64,000 bases of DNA from CAZUDO01 sp964618895 (GTDB taxonomy: Bacteria; Desulfobacterota; Binatia; DP-6). Of the stretch, positions 35,634 through 42,991 are shown in pieces. Location of the stretch: the NCBI GenBank assembly GCA_964618895.1, contig CAZUDO010000105.1, positions 8,404-72,403 on the forward strand. The letters are read 5' to 3'. Both the position numbers and the translations under genes were made by a program. The stretch's first letter is position 1; each line of letters opens with the position of its first letter. The notes below the pieces were generated by a model. It worked only from the letters and a program-made list of their open reading frames with translations, made no database searches and was not told where the DNA came from.

Positions 35634-35989
35634 CGCTCCCCGTGGGTCGCGTGGCCGCCGGCATGGTGCTTGCGCTGCTGCTGGGAGGGGTCGGTCGTGC
35701 TGCCGGGCCCGCGCCCGCACCGCCGTATCCGGCGCCGGGACGGCCCTCGACCCCTCCGCCGGGCTACAGTCGACCTCCCGCACCCCCGCCGGTGCCGCGG
35801 GTGGCGCCCCCTCCACCCCTCTCGCCGCCCATGCGCGTGCTCTACGCCCCGTTCTACGCTGCCGGTCTGGTGGTCCGGTACGGCTTCTACTACGTCATCG
35901 TCGCCCCCATCGAAGTCTTCAGCCGTGCCCTCACGTACGGTGCCGAGGGTGGCGTGGCCGAGCCGCAGCGCAAGGGAGACGCGCCGTGA
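35630..35989 (+). CDS. Small exported proline-rich protein
   Basis: 119 residues from ATG 35630. Signal peptide (MTLPVGRVAAGMVLALLLGGVGRA), a Pro-rich segment (PAPAPPYPAPGRPSTPPPGY, then PPPPLSPPMRV) and a hydrophobic, aromatic C-terminal stretch (FYAAGLVVRYGFYYVIVAPIEVFSRALTYGAEGG) that could be a membrane helix. No family recognised. Stop and start overlap with both neighbours, so the three small genes form one translational unit. Confidence 0.6.
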   Translation: MTLPVGRVAAGMVLALLLGGVGRAAGPAPAPPYPAPGRPSTPPPGYSRPPAPPPVPRVAPPPPLSPPMRVLYAPFYAAGLVVRYGFYYVIVAPIEVFSRALTYGAEGGVAEPQRKGDAP

Positions 35990-36555
35990 AGCGTTCGCGC
36001 GTCGCGGCGGCGTTCGTGGCCGTCGTGGTTCTCCTCCTCGCCTTCGCTGCGGATGCCGGCCAGCGGGGATACGGTCGGCGGGGGTACGGCCGCGGCTATC
36101 GCTCGCCAGGGCGTGTCTACTACGGGCCGCGCGTGGTCGTTCGTCCCCCCGTCTTCATCGGCGGCTTCGCCGGAGCCCCGATCTACTTCCCGAACTACTA
36201 CCCGTATGGCGTTCCGTACCCGGTCTACGTTCCGCCGCCCCCGCCACCTCCGCCGCCCGGCGAGAGCGAGGCGCCGCCCGAAGAACCGGCAAGCCCGGTA
36301 CCCCAGTCGCGTGCAGAGGCCCGCCGCACAACCTACGGCCTGGTGCAGCTCCGCGGCGTCCCGGAGGGGGCGGCGGTGGATCTCGACGGACGGTTCTGGC
36401 TCAAGGCCATCGAACTCGACGGACGTTGGCTCGCGCTGCCGGCGGGCGAGCATCAGGTGGTCGTGCACCTGGATGGCGAGCGCACGGTCGAGCGTACCGT
36501 CACCGTGACCGCGGGGGAGGTGGTCGTGGTACGCTTCCGCGATCGACCAGCCTGA
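35986..36555 (+). CDS. Exported protein with Gly/Tyr/Pro-rich N-terminus and PEGA-like C-terminus
   Basis: 189 residues from GTG 35986, overlapping the previous stop (GTGA). Signal peptide (VAAAFVAVVVLLLAFAADA), then RGYGRRGYGRGYRSPGRVYYGPRVVVRPP and a poly-Pro stretch, then about 85 residues of beta pattern: YGLVQLRGVPEGAAVDLDGRFWLKA...LPAGEHQVVVHLDGERTVERTVTVTAGEVVVVRF. The last part matches PEGA-type domains often found in surface proteins. Third gene of the small exported trio. Confidence 0.65.
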   Translation: MKRSRVAAAFVAVVVLLLAFAADAGQRGYGRRGYGRGYRSPGRVYYGPRVVVRPPVFIGGFAGAPIYFPNYYPYGVPYPVYVPPPPPPPPPGESEAPPEEPASPVPQSRAEARRTTYGLVQLRGVPEGAAVDLDGRFWLKAIELDGRWLALPAGEHQVVVHLDGERTVERTVTVTAGEVVVVRFRDRPA

Positions 36556-36701
36556 CCGGAGCCCCGAGGCGTTGCAGCTCACCCGGTTGCCGCCGATCGT
36601 ACACGCTGCGAGAATGTCCGTAACTCGCGTGTCGCGCGAGCGTTCGTACCTGCACGTCGGGCACGATCACGAAGGCCCGCAACATCCTGGAGGTGGCCGC
36701 C

Positions 36702-37586
36702 ATGGGTAGAACCGGCATCGTCGCGCTGTGTGCGTTGCTCTCCGCGTGCGCGACAGCGCAGGTCAACAAGCAGTCCGTCAAAGCGACGGACGTGGCTCCG
36801 GAGTCGACGCAGGTCGAGGTCGTGCGCATCCCATACGATCCATCGCTGCCGCGCTACGTAGTGACCGTCGAGCCGCTCAGCTTCGATGCCGGCGGGGGCG
36901 GTGGCTCCGCGCCACCTGTGCCGGGGCGTCGCTCCGGCTGGGGGCCGTGGGGGTGGGGGCTCCTGCCCGAGGGCCCGCAGGCCCGCCCGTACAATCCGCC
37001 GCCGCAGGGGGCGGGCGGCAACATGGGCGCGGCCATCGCGGCCCAGCTCGTGACGGCGCTCAGCAACGCCGGCAACATCAGCATCATCGACTACGACTTC
37101 TTCCAGCAGCACAAGGGCAAGCCGCGGGAGCTGGTCAAGCGCGGTGAGGTCGGTCCGTTCGTCATTCGCGGCGCGGTGACCGAGTTCAACGAGGTGGCCG
37201 AGGCGACGGGCTCGTCGACGGGCGGTTCGCTCGGGGCGCTCGGGGCGGCATTGGGTATCGCGGGGGCGATCGTCGGCAACACGCCGGCGGCGGTCACGGG
37301 AGCTGGGGTCGCGCTCGCCAACCCGACCTTCGAGAAGACGGTTGCCCGCCGCTCCGGCTCGGTGGCGATGGACTTGAAGATCGTGAATCCCAATGATGGT
37401 CGTCTTGCCGGGGCGGTGGTGGCCAACGGGAGCTTCACGAGCGAGTCGGCGGCGAACGGGTTCTCGCTGTTCGGGTTCGGCAAGGCGACCAACGCCTTCG
37501 CGGCCAGCGCCCTCGGGCAGGCGAACCGGGCGGCGATGAACTCGGCCACGACCCAGATCATGGACCGGCTGCGCAGCGTGCGTTGA
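36702..37586 (+). CDS. Outer-membrane lipoprotein, possibly CsgG-like
   Basis: 294 residues from ATG 36702 (Shine-Dalgarno GGAGGTGG). Lipoprotein signal with lipobox LLSAC (Cys at residue 16). The body has a Gly/Pro/Trp-rich insert (GRRSGWGPWGWGLLPEG), then NMGAAIAAQLVTALSNAGNISIIDYDFF, VIRGAVTEFNE, a Gly/Ala-rich hydrophobic patch, and SVAMDLKIVNPNDGRLAGAVVANGSFTSES. The order of 'target-gene list, gain-of-function assay' motifs (LVTALSNAGNISIID, RGAVTEF, DLKIVNPNDG) resembles CsgG/curli-secretion lipoproteins, but no other curli gene is present. Confidence in the family is moderate. Confidence 0.55.
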   Translation: MGRTGIVALCALLSACATAQVNKQSVKATDVAPESTQVEVVRIPYDPSLPRYVVTVEPLSFDAGGGGGSAPPVPGRRSGWGPWGWGLLPEGPQARPYNPPPQGAGGNMGAAIAAQLVTALSNAGNISIIDYDFFQQHKGKPRELVKRGEVGPFVIRGAVTEFNEVAEATGSSTGGSLGALGAALGIAGAIVGNTPAAVTGAGVALANPTFEKTVARRSGSVAMDLKIVNPNDGRLAGAVVANGSFTSESAANGFSLFGFGKATNAFAASALGQANRAAMNSATTQIMDRLRSVR

Positions 37587-37596
37587 CGCGCGCGGG

Positions 37597-37746
37597 TCAG
37601 GGCACGACGCGGTCGACCGGCCCGAGGTAATCCACCGCGGGTCGGATGAGCCGGTTGTCGCGCAGCTGTTCGACGACGTGCGCCGTCCACCCGAACGCCC
37701 GTGCGGTCGCGAACGTCGGGGTGAACAGCAAGGTCGAGGCGGTCGT
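37597..37746 (-). pseudogene. Citrate synthase remnant A (C-terminal tail)
   Basis: On the minus strand the last 50 or so codons to TGA read TLLFTPTFATARAFGWTAHVVEQ, then DNRLIRPAVDYLGPVDRVVP. This is the C-terminal helix and tail of a citrate/2-methylcitrate synthase (FTPxFAxSRxxGWTAHxxEQ...NRLIRPxxxYxGP). Nothing citrate-synthase-like precedes it; around 37746-37754 the homology stops and remnant B starts on the other strand. Confidence 0.7.
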
Positions 37747-37753
37747 CGACGGG

Positions 37754-38116
37754 CGCCTGCGACGCGGCGAACGCCTGCCTGGCATCGGCCATCCGCTCTA
37801 TCCCGACGGCGACCCGCGCGCGCCGGCCCTCCTGGCTCTGGTGCGTCGTGCTGGAGGCGACGGGCGCCGTCTCCGGCATGTCGACGCATTCCTGCACGCG
37901 AGTGCCTCGCGTGGGCTGCCGGCGCCGAACGTCGACCTCGGACTGGCCGCGCTGGCCTACGTCGTCGACCTCGTGCCCGGGGCCGGCGAGGTACTGTTCG
38001 CACTCGCGCGCATGGCGGGGTGGATCGCGCACGCGATCGAGGAATACGCCAGTCCTTCCACCGTGCGCCCGCGCGCCGTGTACGTCGGGACCCGGCCGGG
38101 CGCGGCGCCGGCGTGA
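37754..38116 (+). pseudogene. Citrate synthase remnant B (C-terminal third)
   Basis: Plus-strand frame open to TGA 38116: RLRRGERLPGIGHPLYPDGD, PNVDLGLAALAYVVDLVPGAGEVLFALARMAGWIAHAIEEY and VRPRAVYVG. These are the citrate synthase motifs GxGHPLY (active-site His) and PNVD (active-site Asp) and the C-terminal tail. The N-terminal two thirds are missing. An ATG at 37646 in the same frame would give a 156-residue product, but its first 36 residues are unrelated and antisense to remnant A. Confidence 0.7.
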
Positions 38117-38156
38117 CCGCCGGCGGTACCGTGGCGATCGTCGCCGCAGGAATCGA

Positions 38157-38185
38157 TTGACGGACGGCATCGCCGGCAGTATGCG
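38157..38185 (+). promoter_or_regulatory. Likely promoter of the Cys-rich exoprotein at 38.2 kb
   Basis: TTGACG (38157-38162), 17 bases, TATGCG (38180-38185). The start of transcription would be near 38192, with the ATG at 38223 behind a GGAGGGAGG Shine-Dalgarno, which also argues against the upstream ATG 38181. Confidence 0.5.
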
Positions 38186-38222
38186 GAATGCGAGCGGCCA
38201 GCGCGCCGCTGGAGGGAGGCCA

Positions 38223-39614
38223 ATGCGATCGCGGTCGGACCGGGGTGCACGCCGCTGTGCCGCAGTCCTCGCCGCCATGTGGCTGACCTGTGCGCTTCCC
38301 GGGTGGGCGGCGCTCGATGTGAGCGGCAACTGGCGCATGACGCTGGTGCAGTTTCCGGTCAGGATACCCGTGACCCTGGCGCAGCACGGGACCGCCCTCA
38401 CCGGCACGATCGGCGTTGGCATCGATGCCGGCCCCGGCAGCGGCACCATCGATCCGGAGACGGGTGCCTTCTCGCTGGCCGGCTCCTACACCCTGCGCCC
38501 GGGCATCCCGGAAGGACCCCCCGAGGTCACCTGCGCCTACCAGCTCGTCGCGACGACGGATGCCGACGGCCAGCGCTTCGCCGGTCGGCTCGATGACAGC
38601 TGTGTCCTGCATACCGCGGTGACCGGGGTTCGCGAGACGTGTGGCAACGGGACGGTGGATGCCGGCGAGGCATGCGACGCGGCGTTCCCGTGCTGCACGT
38701 CCGCCTGCGAGCTGCGGCCGGAGGGCGCCCCCTGCCCCGACGATGGCAACGTCTGCACCGACGATCGCTGCGACGCAGACGCCGTCTGCACGCACGTGCC
38801 CAGCAGCGCACCGTGCAGCGTGAACGGCTGCACGGCCGACACCTGCGTCGCCGGCGGGTGCGTACAGGGCGCACCGCTCCCGACCGGGACCACCTGCGTA
38901 GACGATGGCAACCCGTGCACGGCCGACGAGTGCGACGCGGTCGGGGGCTGCCACCATACCCGCCGTCCGGCTGGCGCTCCGTGCGCCGACGATACCGGCA
39001 CCTGTCGCCGCCACAGTTGCACTGCGGACGGACGGTGCGTCGCGGCCGAGATGCCATGCGGCCCGTGCGAGACATGTTTCACGGGGCAGTGTTACCCCAC
39101 CACGAGCCTGATCTGCGGCCCCCCGTCGGCAGGGTCGGTGGTCGACCTGTACGCGCCGGCGCTCGGACGCACGCGTCTGCAGTGGACGTGGGACGGCGTT
39201 GCGCCGGGCTTCCCGTTCCCGTCTGATTTCGGCGACCCGCGGACCACTGCGCAGTTCGCCCTGTGTGTGTATGTGACCACCCCGGACGGTGTCGTCGCTG
39301 CCGGAACGACGGTGCCACCGGGAGAAGCGTGCGGCGATCAGTCGTGTTGGTCGGCACGCAGCGGCGGGTTCACGTACGCGAACCTGGGGGACGCTGCGGG
39401 CACTGGCGTGCGCGTCATGCGGGTCGCGACGCGGCGCGGCCTGCAGCACATCCGGGTGGCGGCCGCGGGCGATTGGCTCCGTCTGTCGGCTTCCCTCGCC
39501 GGCTCCCAGGTGATCATGCAACTGGTGAAGGCCGGTACGTTCCCCACGTGCTGGCAGGCGACGTTCACGACGCCGTTCGTGTACACGCCGACCCGCTTCC
39601 GGGCGCGACAGTAG
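38223..39614 (+). CDS. Secreted Cys-rich repeat protein
   Basis: 463 residues. Signal peptide ending PGWAA, then a beta domain of about 110 residues (LDVSGNWRMTLVQFPVRIPVTLAQHGTALTGTIGVGI, a lipocalin-like opening), then a Cys-rich block of about 160 residues with disintegrin-like units: CGNGTVDAGEACD, CPDDGNVCTDDRCDADAVC, CVDDGNPCTADECDAVGGC. A C-terminal beta-rich domain (RLQWTWDGVAPGFPFPSDFGDP onward) resembles a discoidin/jelly-roll-like fold, but I cannot name it. No enzyme motif seen; probably an extracellular adhesive or binding protein. Confidence 0.75.
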   Translation: MRSRSDRGARRCAAVLAAMWLTCALPGWAALDVSGNWRMTLVQFPVRIPVTLAQHGTALTGTIGVGIDAGPGSGTIDPETGAFSLAGSYTLRPGIPEGPPEVTCAYQLVATTDADGQRFAGRLDDSCVLHTAVTGVRETCGNGTVDAGEACDAAFPCCTSACELRPEGAPCPDDGNVCTDDRCDADAVCTHVPSSAPCSVNGCTADTCVAGGCVQGAPLPTGTTCVDDGNPCTADECDAVGGCHHTRRPAGAPCADDTGTCRRHSCTADGRCVAAEMPCGPCETCFTGQCYPTTSLICGPPSAGSVVDLYAPALGRTRLQWTWDGVAPGFPFPSDFGDPRTTAQFALCVYVTTPDGVVAAGTTVPPGEACGDQSCWSARSGGFTYANLGDAAGTGVRVMRVATRRGLQHIRVAAAGDWLRLSASLAGSQVIMQLVKAGTFPTCWQATFTTPFVYTPTRFRARQ

Positions 39615-39845
39615 CATCGAGCATTCCACCTGGTGCTGCGCCTGCGCACGCGCTCGGACTGGCTGGCGCCGCTCGTGACGTCGTGCCGGTCGCGCGTGCT
39701 CCGACGCAGCGCGGTACGCCGTCTTCGTGCGTGCGTGCCGGCGTCACATCTTCGACGGTGACGGACGACGGATGTCCGGCGCGGCGGATCGGCGCAGCCG
39801 GTCGGTCACTTGGCCGCTGGCACGGATCGTGGATCGTCGATCGGC

Positions 39846-40397
39846 ATGGGAGTGCGCGCAGGACGGTCGGTCAGCGCCGGGCCGCTTCACCCGTGGCGGC
39901 AGGATCCCACCGTCCTGAGCGCACTCATCGGCGCACTCGCCATCGTCTTCGCTGCCATCGTCACGGGACTGTTTGGCCTCGTCCATCTGCGGACCCCGCC
40001 CGAGGACACGCTCACGGAGCCCGGCGGGTCGGGCGTCGTCACCGAAACCCCGGCGAGCCCGATCAGCTTCGAGTCGTTCCTGACCCGCATGGCGAGCCCC
40101 GAGCTGACCGACCTGCAGCGGCGGGTGTTTCTGGACGAGCAGCTCGAGCGCCGCGTCGAGTGGGAGGGTGTCGTGCGCACGGTGACGCCCGCCGAAGGGC
40201 TGGGGGAGAAGCGCTTCCTCATGAGCCTCGCGCCGGGGACGGACACCGCCGCCGCGGCCGCCTGCTGGTTCGCGGCCGAGTGGAGCAACGACCTGCTCGC
40301 ACTCCGGCCCGGCCAGCGCGTGATCGTGAGCGGTGTCCTGGCGAGCTACGAGGGTACGACGCCGGTGCTGCGCGCCTGCTCGCTGAAGCGCGTGTGA
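39846..40397 (+). CDS. Membrane-anchored OB-fold-like hypothetical protein
   Basis: 183 residues from ATG 39846 (a TTG at 39810 is possible). One membrane segment (LSALIGALAIVFAAIVTGLFGLVHL), an extracytoplasmic linker, then about 110 residues of beta pattern, ERRVEWEGVVRTVTP...FLMSLAPG...NDLLALRPGQRVIVSGVLASYEGTTPVLRACSL, which is the layout of a tRNA_anti-like/OB fold. No function can be given. It ends 4 bases before the stop of leuD on the other strand. The 230 bases upstream hold no gene I can support. Confidence 0.5.
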   Translation: MGVRAGRSVSAGPLHPWRQDPTVLSALIGALAIVFAAIVTGLFGLVHLRTPPEDTLTEPGGSGVVTETPASPISFESFLTRMASPELTDLQRRVFLDEQLERRVEWEGVVRTVTPAEGLGEKRFLMSLAPGTDTAAAAACWFAAEWSNDLLALRPGQRVIVSGVLASYEGTTPVLRACSLKRV

Positions 40398-40401
40398 GAG
40401 G

Positions 40402-41016
40402 TCAGGCCCAGCCTTGAAAGTACCGCAGTCCGGCGGTGACGCGGCGGATGTCGGCGGTGGCTTCGAGCAGCTCCGCGGTGGTGTCCCAACGCCCGTCGAG
40501 CAGTTGCTGCCGCGCGCCGGCAGGCAGCGCCACGGCAACGCTGGTCGGGCCGGCGGTGAGGCGGAGGGTCGTCAGGTCGAGCCGGAAGGGCAGCGCCGGC
40601 TCGCGTTCGGCGAGGGTCATCAGAGTGGCGATGGTGGGCTCGTCGGCGGTGACGCACGGGATGCCGTTGGCGATGCAGTTGCCGAAGAAGATCTCCGCGA
40701 ACGACTCGCCGACGAGCGCCTGGATGCCCTGGCCCCACCGCATGATTGCCTGGGGCGCATGCTCGCGCGACGACCCGCAGCCAAAGTTGCGGTTCGTGAG
40801 CAGGAGGCGCGCTGCGGCGTGGCGCGGGTCGTCGAACGGATGTACGTGCCCGCGCGCCGTCTCCTGCGCCCGGTCGTCCTCGAAGACGTGCGCGCCGAGC
40901 CCGTCGAAGACGACGCACTTCAGGAACCGGGCCGGGATGATGCGATCGGTGTCGGTGTCGTGGCCCCGCATGGCGAGCGCGGGGCCGGTGATCACGGTGC
41001 GGCGGGGGTCGTGCAT
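40402..41016 (-). CDS. leuD: 3-Isopropylmalate dehydratase small subunit
   Basis: Swivel-domain subunit of isopropylmalate isomerase. 204 residues. N-terminal VITGPALAMRGHDTDTDRIIPARFLK and the GCGSSREHAPQAI motif are diagnostic; FAEIFFGNCIANGIP follows. It starts 3 bases after the leuC stop on the same strand. The pair is located about 24 kb from leuA-leuB. Confidence 0.96.
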   Translation of the reverse strand: MHDPRRTVITGPALAMRGHDTDTDRIIPARFLKCVVFDGLGAHVFEDDRAQETARGHVHPFDDPRHAAARLLLTNRNFGCGSSREHAPQAIMRWGQGIQALVGESFAEIFFGNCIANGIPCVTADEPTIATLMTLAEREPALPFRLDLTTLRLTAGPTSVAVALPAGARQQLLDGRWDTTAELLEATADIRRVTAGLRYFQGWA

Positions 41017-41019
41017 GGG

Positions 41020-42450
41020 TCAGGCCTTCCCGGCCGGAGCGAGGCCGAAGAGCGTGCGCGCGTCGGTCACCTCGCCGGCGATGGCGGCGGCGGCCACCAT
41101 GACCGGCGACATGAGGAGCGTGCGTCCCGTCGGCGAGCCCTGTCGGCCCTTGAAATTGCGGTTGGAGGAGGAGGCGCACAGCTGCGTCCCCTCGAGCTTG
41201 TCGGGATTCATGGCGAGGCACATCGAGCAGCCGGCCTCGCGGAACTGGAAGCCGGCGTCGCGGAAGATGCGGTCGTAGCCGCGGCGGACGAGCTCCTGGC
41301 GGACGGCCTGCGAGCCGGGCACGATGAGCGCCTGCACGTGCGGCGCGACCTTGAAGCGCCCGCCGCGGATGTGGCGCACGACCTCCTCGAAGTCGGAGAC
41401 GCGGCCATTGGTACACGAGCCGATGAAGGCGACGTCGATGCGGGTGCCGCGGATGGGTTTCCCGGGGACGAGCTGCATGTAGCGGTAGGCCTCGTCGATG
41501 AGTGCGCGCTCGGTGGCCGGGAAGGCGGCCGGGTCCGGGAGGCTGGCGCCCACGGGGGTCGACTGGGCCGGCGTGATCCCCCAGGTGACGACCGGCTCGA
41601 TGTCCTCGGCCCGCAGCCGGACCACGTCGTCGTAGCTGGCATCGGGGTCCGAGCGGACGGCGTCCCAGTCGGCGAGCGCGCCCGTCCATGCCGCGCCCTT
41701 GGCAGCGTACTCGCGCCCGTTCAGGTAGGCGTACGTGGTCGCGTCCGGGTTCACGTAGCCGCAGCGCGCGCCGCCCTCGATCGACATGTTGCAGACCGTC
41801 ATCCGCTCCTCCATCGAGAAGCGGTCGAGCACGTCGCCGGCATACTCGTAGGCGTATCCGACGCCGCCGTGGACCCCGAGCCGGTTGATGATGGAGAGGA
41901 TGACGTCCTTGGCGTACACGCCCGGGCGGAGCTGGCCGTTCACCTCGATACGACGGACCTTGAGCTTCTCCATTGCCAGGCACTGCGTCGCCAGCACGTC
42001 GCGTACCTGCGAGGTCCCGATGCCGAAGGCGATGGCGCCGAAGGCTCCGTGGGTCGAGGTGTGCGAGTCACCGCAGCAGATGGTCATGCCGGGCTGGGTG
42101 AGGCCCTTCTCCGGGCCGATCACGTGCACGATGCCCTGGTCGCCGCCCGCGAGGCCGAAGAAGCGGATGTCGAAGTCGGCCGCGTTGCGCTCGAGGTGCT
42201 GGAGCATCTCTTCCGCCATCGGGTCGGCGAGCGGACGCGCCTGGTTGTGGGTGGGCATGATGTGGTCGACGGTGGCGAACGTACGTTCGGGATGCAGGAC
42301 GCGCAGCCCGCGCTCGCGCAGCATGGAGAAGGCCTGTGGCGAGGTTACCTCGTGGATGAGGTGCAGGCCCATGAGCAGCTGGTACTGCCCCGATGGGAGC
42401 CGGCGGACGGCGTGACGGTCGAAGACCTTCTCGTAGAGTGTCTGTCCCAT
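41020..42450 (-). CDS. leuC: 3-Isopropylmalate dehydratase large subunit
   Basis: Aconitase-type [4Fe-4S] enzyme converting 2- to 3-isopropylmalate with LeuD. 476 residues from ATG at 42450, preceded by TAGGAGGA. Motifs: MGQTLYEKVFDRH, TVDHIMPTHNQ, CCGDSHTSTHGAFGAIAFGIGTSQV, MSIEGGARCGYVNPD, and the cluster cysteines in FIGSCTNGR and AGCSMCLAMNPD, then SSSNRNFKGRQG. It lies 8 bases after the MarR gene, so all three genes look cotranscribed from the operator-containing promoter at 42.93 kb. Confidence 0.97.
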   Translation of the reverse strand: MGQTLYEKVFDRHAVRRLPSGQYQLLMGLHLIHEVTSPQAFSMLRERGLRVLHPERTFATVDHIMPTHNQARPLADPMAEEMLQHLERNAADFDIRFFGLAGGDQGIVHVIGPEKGLTQPGMTICCGDSHTSTHGAFGAIAFGIGTSQVRDVLATQCLAMEKLKVRRIEVNGQLRPGVYAKDVILSIINRLGVHGGVGYAYEYAGDVLDRFSMEERMTVCNMSIEGGARCGYVNPDATTYAYLNGREYAAKGAAWTGALADWDAVRSDPDASYDDVVRLRAEDIEPVVTWGITPAQSTPVGASLPDPAAFPATERALIDEAYRYMQLVPGKPIRGTRIDVAFIGSCTNGRVSDFEEVVRHIRGGRFKVAPHVQALIVPGSQAVRQELVRRGYDRIFRDAGFQFREAGCSMCLAMNPDKLEGTQLCASSSNRNFKGRQGSPTGRTLLMSPVMVAAAAIAGEVTDARTLFGLAPAGKA

Positions 42451-42458
42451 CGGTCCTC

Positions 42459-42914
42459 CTAGTCGTGCCGGGCAGCGTAGGTCTCGAGGCGGGCGATCAG
42501 CTCGCCGCTCGAGCGGATGAAGGCGTCGAGCGCCTGCGGGTCGATGTCCATCCAGACGGCGTCGATGGCGCGCCGGCGCTGGGCGCGGAGCGCCTCGAGG
42601 GTGCGCTTGCCCTTGGCGGTGAGCACATACTCGCGCTGCCGGCCGTCGTTGCTCGATACCGACACCGACACGAGCTGCTTGTCGAGCAGCGGCCGGATGA
42701 TGCGCGACACCGCCGCGGCCGTGCTTTTCCGCCCGCGCGCGAACATGGACGGCATGAAGTGCTCGGTGGCGATCTCCTCCAGCACCCGCCACTGTTGCTC
42801 GGAGAGGCCGACGCCGGTGGCGAGCTGGGTCCGGCGCCGGGCGAAGAGGTCGGCCAGGCGCTGGAGCTGGCCGATGGCCCGGTGCACATCGGGCAGGGTG
42901 GGCGCGGTCGTCAT
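42459..42914 (-). CDS. MarR-family transcriptional regulator leading leuCD
   Basis: 151 residues. Winged-helix MarR pattern: an N-terminal dimerisation helix (AIGQLQRLADLFARRRTQLA), GLSEQQWRVLEEIATEHF, recognition helix STAAAVSRIIRPLLDKQLVS, the wing SSNDGRQREYVLTAKGKRTLEAL, and a C-terminal dimer helix. MarR proteins usually repress their own promoter and release on binding a small molecule. A perfect palindrome lies inside its promoter. Being first in an operon with leuC and leuD suggests it controls leucine synthesis, but its ligand is unknown. Confidence 0.88.
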   Translation of the reverse strand: MTTAPTLPDVHRAIGQLQRLADLFARRRTQLATGVGLSEQQWRVLEEIATEHFMPSMFARGRKSTAAAVSRIIRPLLDKQLVSVSVSSNDGRQREYVLTAKGKRTLEALRAQRRRAIDAVWMDIDPQALDAFIRSSGELIARLETYAARHD

Positions 42915-42927
42915 GTCGGCTGATCAA

Positions 42928-42956
42928 TAGTTAACGTACGTTAAGGATCGTGTCAA
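42928..42956 (-). promoter_or_regulatory. Promoter of the marR-leuC-leuD operon
   Basis: Minus strand: perfect TTGACA (42956-42951), 17 bases, TAACTA (42933-42928); a one-base shift gives TTAACT. The start codon at 42914 follows after a short leader. The spacer is filled by the palindrome described separately. Confidence 0.5.
42931..42944. promoter_or_regulatory. Perfect palindrome, likely MarR operator
   Basis: TTAACGTACGTTAA, a 14-base perfect inverted repeat. It covers most of the spacer between the -35 and the -10 and overlaps the -10, where a bound repressor would block RNA polymerase. MarR-type operators are commonly AT-rich palindromes containing TTAA or ACGT elements. It stands out from the surrounding GC-rich sequence. 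Confidence 0.65.
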
Positions 42957-42991
42957 CCCCCGGACGGCGTGGCGTGACGGGGGCCGCGCTT

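Noticed and set aside
36702..37586. Curli secretion system
   Set aside because: Only a CsgG-like lipoprotein is present; no csgA/B/E/F genes adjoin, so no system is claimed.
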